Part shown: one piece after another, positions 5,447-5,617 of the stretch
Numbering within the stretch: position 1 is the stretch's first letter
How the letters are laid out: each line of letters begins with the position of its first letter
Origin: Deltaproteobacteria bacterium
GTDB lineage: Bacteria; Desulfobacterota; Desulfobacteria; Desulfobacterales; BuS5
NCBI GenBank assembly: GCA_021157555.1
Contig: JAGGWL010000325.1
Span: forward strand, 1-5,617
Direction: 5' to 3'
Length of the DNA stretch: 5,617 nt
The notes under the pieces: generated by a model
The model's database searches: none
Told to the model about the DNA's origin: nothing
The model's input: only the letters and a program-made list of their open reading frames with translations
Program-made: the position numbers and the translations under genes

Positions 5447-5617
5447 TCTAATTATTTTTACACTGTAGTTTTATGATTTTGAACGGCCCCATCAGTCGCT
5501 GAATAGAAATACACCTGTAAAGGGTGTTGCAAAGTAAAAAAACTTTTATAGTAAAATCAATTAGTTAACCCAGAAAACCCCCATTTTTCCATTATGGCGT
5601 AACCACTTGTTTTAACT
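5447..5617. other. No recognisable feature
   Basis: All six frames are closed or short. It should correspond to the deeper part of the old integrase gene on the minus strand, but I could not recognise integrase sequence here. The only structure is a small inverted pair ACACC...GGTGT near 5510-5526. Confidence 0.4.

Overview
The window looks like chromosomal DNA from an AT-rich Gram-negative anaerobe, most likely a low-GC member of the Desulfobacterota (Desulfobacterales-like). The grounds are indirect: an Mpl-type peptidoglycan recycling ligase, a DUF2065 (YjeT-type) membrane protein, a J-domain/receiver fusion, and tRNA genes with encoded CCA ends. The lineage is inference; the gene identities are read from motifs.

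Layout. Bases 3-1409 hold the 3' part of mpl (+), whose true start lies before the window. Bases 1396-1640 carry a degraded minus-strand reading that resembles the C-terminus of an Lgt-type protein. Bases 1664-2154 are a small graveyard. A promoter-like TTGACA and a perfect 14-bp palindrome are followed by a 180-bp near-perfect palindromic (foldback, MITE-like) element at 1696-1875. After it comes the decayed remainder of a vapBC toxin-antitoxin locus: an AbrB/MazE-type antitoxin with a frameshift and a stop, then only the first residues of a PIN toxin. Two more termini of the same repeat family close this stretch. Bases 2168-3862 are a likely two-gene unit: a long aldo/keto reductase and a 61-residue DUF2065 membrane protein. 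Bases 3990-4679 encode a protein joining a J-domain-like N-terminus (HPD motif) to a CheY-like receiver, starting at TTG. Bases 4680-4997 are non-coding apart from another divergent repeat terminus and a GC-rich hairpin. Then come tRNA-His(GTG) and tRNA-Arg(TCG), a terminator-like hairpin, and on the minus strand the broken C-terminal part of a tyrosine integrase that stops 22 bp from the tRNA-Arg end. The last ~170 bases show nothing I can name.

How it fits together. The intact genes are housekeeping (cell-wall recycling, tRNAs) plus one redox enzyme, one small membrane protein and one signalling protein, with no evident shared pathway. The gaps between them have been shaped by mobile DNA: a palindromic repeat family with GGAACG...CGTTCC ends seen in up to four places, a dead toxin-antitoxin locus, and a dead integrase at a tRNA. 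I see no complete undescribed defence or mobile system. The best leads are the foldback element with its satellite termini, the vapBC wreck around it, and the J-domain/receiver fusion.
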